Origin: Paulinella micropora
Lineage: Eukaryota > Cercozoa > Imbricatea > Euglyphida
Direction of reading: 5' to 3'
Length of the DNA: 24,511 bases
Assembly (NCBI GenBank): GCA_009731375.1
Contig: BJOX01000269.1
Span: 502,095 to 526,605 of the forward strand
Part shown: positions 22,122-24,511 of the stretch, piece by piece
How the letters are laid out: each line of letters starts with the position of its first letter
Position numbering within the stretch: the first letter of the stretch is position 1
Notes under the pieces: generated by a model
What the model saw: the letters and a program-made list of their open reading frames with translations, nothing else
What the model was told of the DNA's origin: nothing
Database searches by the model: none
Translations under genes and position numbers: made by a program

Positions 22122-22345
22122 ATGAAGTATTGCCATTCGTGTAAAACCTTTTATGCGGACATATTTTTTATGAGCAAAAAATGGAAAATGTGTAAAGAAT
22201 GTGATTCCTGTCGCAAAAAAAGAATGTTAATAATGAAATATGTGTTCATATGAATAAACAGAAATATTGTTTGCTGTGTATAACGGCAGAAAATAAACCA
22301 GAACAAACCCCTTATTCTGAACCTTGGATGGAGTGTTTGAATTAA
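22122..22345 (+). pseudogene. Small Cys-rich zinc-finger protein, one frameshift
   Basis: Starts MKYCHSCKTFY, then CKECDSCRKK. At an A7 run near 22215-22222 the frame shifts by one, after which CVH, YCLLC and a C-terminal MECLN follow to TAA at 22343-22345. The C-x-x-C pairs and spacing resemble small treble-clef or HNH-less zinc proteins of virus-like elements. About 74 codons. The break lies in a homopolymer, so a sequencing error is a live alternative. Its stop overlaps the convergent gene at 22342-22596 by four bases. Confidence 0.5.
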
Positions 22346-22596
22346 ATATCATTACATTCATATATGTGTGTCCTGTACCAAGACGAAGTGTCACCCGCAC
22401 ACATTAAGGGCAGTGCCTCATCAAAACTACGACACATATTATTTCCGTTATTTATGAAAACACACTTAAACCCTGTATCTACCCCTTGCTTTATACAATG
22501 AGCACAACTCTCATTCTTTTTTTCTGAGTATCGTGAGTAAAAGTCGCAGGCAGTTCGCGAAATAGCCGAGCACACGAATAGCAATATTAATAACAT
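22342..22596 (-). CDS. Secreted small Cys-rich protein
   Basis: An intact 84-codon frame. Residues 1-14 are a hydrophobic signal peptide (MLLILLFVCSAIS). The rest has seven Cys at about 17, 31, 34, 45, 55, 66 and 81, with C-x-x-C at 31-34. The spacing is loosely like PSI/plexin-type Cys-rich modules, but this is not a confident family call. TATATATA lies immediately upstream of the ATG. It begins eight bases after the stop of the minus-strand gene at 22605-22827, so the two are probably one transcription unit or share a start-proximal TATA signal. An ER-lumenal, secreted or virion-surface product is inferred from the signal peptide. Confidence 0.6.
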   Translation of the reverse strand: MLLILLFVCSAISRTACDFYSRYSEKKNESCAHCIKQGVDTGFKCVFINNGNNMCRSFDEALPLMCAGDTSSWYRTHIYECNDI

Positions 22597-22604
22597 TATA
22601 TATA

Positions 22605-22827
22605 TTAGCCTGCTTTACCTTCCTTTTTAATTATATTATTATAAATCGCTTCTCGTTGCTTATCTGATAGCGGTAAGCGGTAAAGTATATTTTCAGGTTT
22701 TCTGAAAATATTGAGGTTTCTATTCACTAAGTTCTGAGTGATGCGGATTGGGTCAATTTCCTTCCCTAGCCATTCTAGTTCCTCCAGTTGTTACTCGTCT
22801 TTGCTTTTTTCCTTTTTTGTTTTCCAT
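22605..22827 (-). pseudogene. Small basic protein, unknown, one frameshift
   Basis: ATG at 22827 opens a short basic frame (MENKKGKKQRR), which stops near 22753. A second frame starting near 22790 continues with LGKEIDPIRITQNLV and later PENILYRLPLSDKQREAI, and ends at TAA 22605-22607. TATAATATAGC precedes the ATG. About 74 codons. The gene is too short for a family call. It sits divergently 23 bases from the gene at 22851. Confidence 0.5.
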
Positions 22828-22850
22828 GCTATATTATAGCAGATTAAAAA

Positions 22851-23035
22851 ATGTCATTTCAAGAAAACAATGGATTGATTATTACAATCAAGCCAGATCA
22901 GAACATAAGGATCAGCCTGAGTTTATTACAGCAAAGGCCAATGAACTAAAGTGGATAGATAGAATACAAGATGCTATTGATTTTGATGATGCGTCCGACA
23001 ATCCAAACATGGAAAGATTAAAAGACAGGTTTTGA
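22851..23035 (+). pseudogene. Small charged protein, unknown, one frameshift
   Basis: ATG at 22851 (MSFQE) is the natural start because the frame upstream is occupied by the divergent gene. A one-base shift in CAAGAAAACAATGG near 22865 is needed to enter the long coding frame (QWIDYYNQARSEHKD onward) that ends at 23035. The coding frame itself is open further 5' to 22748, but that part overlaps the divergent gene and looks non-coding. The product is helical and acidic at the C-terminus. Family not recognised. Confidence 0.5.
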
Positions 23036-23069
23036 AATGCTAATCGAAAGGTCATCTATATACAACAAT

Positions 23070-23159
23070 ATGAACCAAAAAGAACTAAGGGAACACCTTA
23101 GGGAAAATAGAGTTAATATAGAAGAACTTGAAAAAAATTGGAAAAATGCCCATAAATGA
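23070..23159 (+). CDS. 29-residue charged peptide, unknown
   Basis: ATG follows CTATATACAACAAT. The product (29 residues, Glu/Lys/Arg/Asn-rich, one helix) ends overlapping the next start by 14 bases. The compact packing supports a real gene, but its size makes this tentative. Confidence 0.35.
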   Translation: MNQKELREHLRENRVNIEELEKNWKNAHK

Positions 23160-23682
23160 ACAACGATTAGAAATGATACAATTAGCAAGGACTAAGGATA
23201 AAGCAAACATTGAAAAAATTTAAGATTTTATTGATAAGATGCATCGTGATATGAATCAATTGATAACTCACTGGGGATATCCAGAAGGGAAAAGATCCTT
23301 ACTTAAATCAATGACTCGTGATGGGCTAACCTATTTATTGAATAAAGGCAGAGTCGAAATAAAAGCAATAGCAAGAAGGGAACACAAACAATGGCATACT
23401 CAGGATTTAAAAGAATGGGAACAAAAAAGAATAGAATATGAACAGAAAAACCCTGAAGATGCTTTAATTGAAACACAAATAGGTGAAGAATACAAAACTA
23501 TTGTACCAAGTTTAACAGATACACCAAGAGATACTGCGAGATTTGTGGAGACAATGATTAAAACTATTAATGAAATGATTATGAGCCCTACATTGAATAG
23601 AATACTGAATACTGCTATAACACTTGGTCGTTATGGTGTGAGCAGATTGGCATGGAATCGCTTGAGATCCAGGCGTGCGTAA
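23146..23682 (+). pseudogene. Unknown helical protein, one in-frame stop, at the element border
   Basis: The frame from ATG 23146 is interrupted by TAA at 23221-23223 and continues in the same frame from 23224 to TAA at 23680-23682, about 178 codons. Content: charged helices (KEWEQKRIEYEQK), an internal ITHWGYPEGKRSLL segment and a mildly hydrophobic, basic C-terminus (ILNTAITLGRYGVSRLAWNR). The last few codons coincide with the abrupt AT-to-GC switch, so the native C-terminus may be missing. It resembles no family I can name; a small virion or membrane-associated protein is possible. Confidence 0.5.
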
Positions 23683-24511
23683 GCTAGGGCTAGCGCCACG
23701 AGGTCCACGTGCTGGAACCAGCGCCTCTCCAGTGGGAGGTCCGGCGGCCCGGCCTCTGCCGGCCGGGGGGGCGTCTGCCCGGGGAGGCGCAGCCCCCAGA
23801 GCCAGAAGCTAGCGGCCCCCGTCGGACGCACGCCCAGCCCCGCCGCGCCGGGCGCCACCACGTCGCGCCCCGCCATGACGGGTCCGAAGAAGACCACCTG
23901 CCCCTCGACCAGGCAGAGCAACTTGGTGTACCCGGCCGCGCGGCGCTGCTGCTCGACCATCTTGAACGGAAAATAGACGCGGCCGGCCACGTGCAGGGCG
24001 GGGAACGCCAGTGTGCGCTGGGGGTACGGCCTGTCCCGCGCCCAGGGTACGCAGCGGGCGGCGCCCGCCGCCGGCGGCGCACGCACCGGCACAGTCCAAG
24101 CCCCGGACCCGAACAGCAAGTGCACGGCGCAAGTTTGCAATCCGCGGAGCCGCTGCCTCAGCCTAGCCAGTCCGTCCGCCGGCCGCGGGATGTCGCGGCA
24201 CAGCACCTGCGCCCGCCCCGCGCCGGCTGGCTCCCACCCCCGTGAGAGACAGAAGGTGTAGTCGTGCTGCGGCTCACGGCGCAGCACCAGGTAATCAGCG
24301 GGGGTCGTGCGGGCCAGGTACGCCAGCAACCCCGCCACGAAGGCGCTGCCGATCCCCTGGCGTCGTCGCCCCACGTCTACTTCACAGAGGTCCAGGCGCC
24401 AGCCGTCGGCTACCGACAGCAGCGCGTACGCTAGCAGCTGCTCACCTTCTTCGTACACCAGCAACAGCCTCCCGGGCTCGGCTAGTGCGCTTGCCAGGAG
24501 GTTCCAGTTGT
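23631..24511 (-). CDS. Partial GNAT-type acetyltransferase-like protein, GC-rich
   Basis: The frame is open at the right edge (293 codons visible) and ends at TAA 23631-23633. Near the N-terminal side it has beta-strand-like LLLVYEEG and LLAYALLSV, then EVDVGRRRQGIGSAFVAGLL, which fits the R/Q-x-x-G-x-G/A acetyl-CoA loop and following helix of GNAT enzymes. The region after about residue 110 from the edge is a ~180-residue extension of unknown nature. The sequence is very GC-rich and intronless over 800 bases, unlike the adjacent viral block. Roughly the last 17-20 codons are antisense to the viral gene at 23146-23682, so the true 3' end is lost or replaced. It may be a host gene cut by insertion, or a chimeric or contaminant contig end. 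Confidence 0.6.
   Translation of the reverse strand, partial: NWNLLASALAEPGRLLLVYEEGEQLLAYALLSVADGWRLDLCEVDVGRRRQGIGSAFVAGLLAYLARTTPADYLVLRREPQHDYTFCLSRGWEPAGAGRAQVLCRDIPRPADGLARLRQRLRGLQTCAVHLLFGSGAWTVPVRAPPAAGAARCVPWARDRPYPQRTLAFPALHVAGRVYFPFKMVEQQRRAAGYTKLLCLVEGQVVFFGPVMAGRDVVAPGAAGLGVRPTGAASFWLWGLRLPGQTPPRPAEAGPPDLPLERRWFQHVDLVALALAYARLDLKRFHANLLTP
23660..23700. other. AT-rich to GC-rich junction
   Basis: AT-rich coding sequence gives way within about 15 bases to sequence rich in GCC, CGG and GCG. A small palindrome GCTAGGGCTAGC lies at 23683-23694. There is no visible terminal repeat matching the left border. Confidence 0.6.

Noticed and set aside
23690-24261. Other long frames in the GC-rich right end
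   Set aside because: GC-rich DNA has few stop codons; these frames are Pro/Arg/Ala/Gly-rich shadows of the GNAT-like frame.

Overview
The window is eukaryotic. It holds long micro- and minisatellites, tRNA-derived SINE copies with (ATT)n tails, a 1.3-kb foldback element and no bacterial-style ribosome sites. I cannot name the host; an alga or other protist is plausible only because of the kind of virus-like element present. Seven runs of N, most next to homopolymers or ATT repeats, show that the left part is a gapped assembly.

Layout. Positions 1-2913 are almost pure tandem repeat: an ATT tract, about 1.5 kb of a 9-nt minisatellite, (ATTT)n, a degenerate low-complexity block and (CT)n. Positions 3400-4610 carry two diverged satellite-like arrays. 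Positions 5631-6730 are a chain of SINE copies embedded in ATT repeats. Positions 6780-9893 are host intergenic or intronic-looking DNA with microsatellites and a short direct duplication. Positions 9894-11158 are a large inverted-repeat (MITE-like or foldback) element. Positions 11223-12035 hold palindromes, including a 170-nt head-to-head inverted repeat.

From about 11.6 to 23.68 kb lies an AT-rich, gene-dense, intronless block that I read as a decayed Polinton-like-virus (PLV) or related small-DNA-virus element. It encodes an archaeo-eukaryotic primase fused to a superfamily 3 helicase, a Cys-rich zinc-binding protein, two Lys-rich small proteins, a ~1200-codon modular fiber protein ending in a Peptidase_S74 intramolecular chaperone domain, a holin-like two-TM protein overlapping the fiber gene, a small zinc-finger protein, a secreted Cys-rich protein and several unknowns. 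Several starts sit a few bases downstream of a TATATA(A) motif. No major capsid protein, packaging ATPase, protease or integrase is visible, so the element is partial here or of an unusual type.

Nearly every gene longer than 90 codons is broken by single-base frameshifts or in-frame stops. Exceptions are the 148-codon Lys-rich gene at 12279-12725 and the acetyltransferase-like frame at the right edge. All three stop codons occur as nonsense codons, so decay (or an uncorrected noisy assembly) is favoured over an alternative code. As a system, the primase-helicase would replicate the element, the Lys-rich and zinc proteins would bind nucleic acid, and the fiber and holin-like protein would serve attachment and exit; this is inference from families.

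At about 23.67 kb composition switches abruptly from AT-rich to very GC-rich. The minus strand there carries a partial GNAT acetyltransferase-like frame that runs off the right edge and reads antisense into the viral block. This is either an insertion junction within a host gene or an assembly join.
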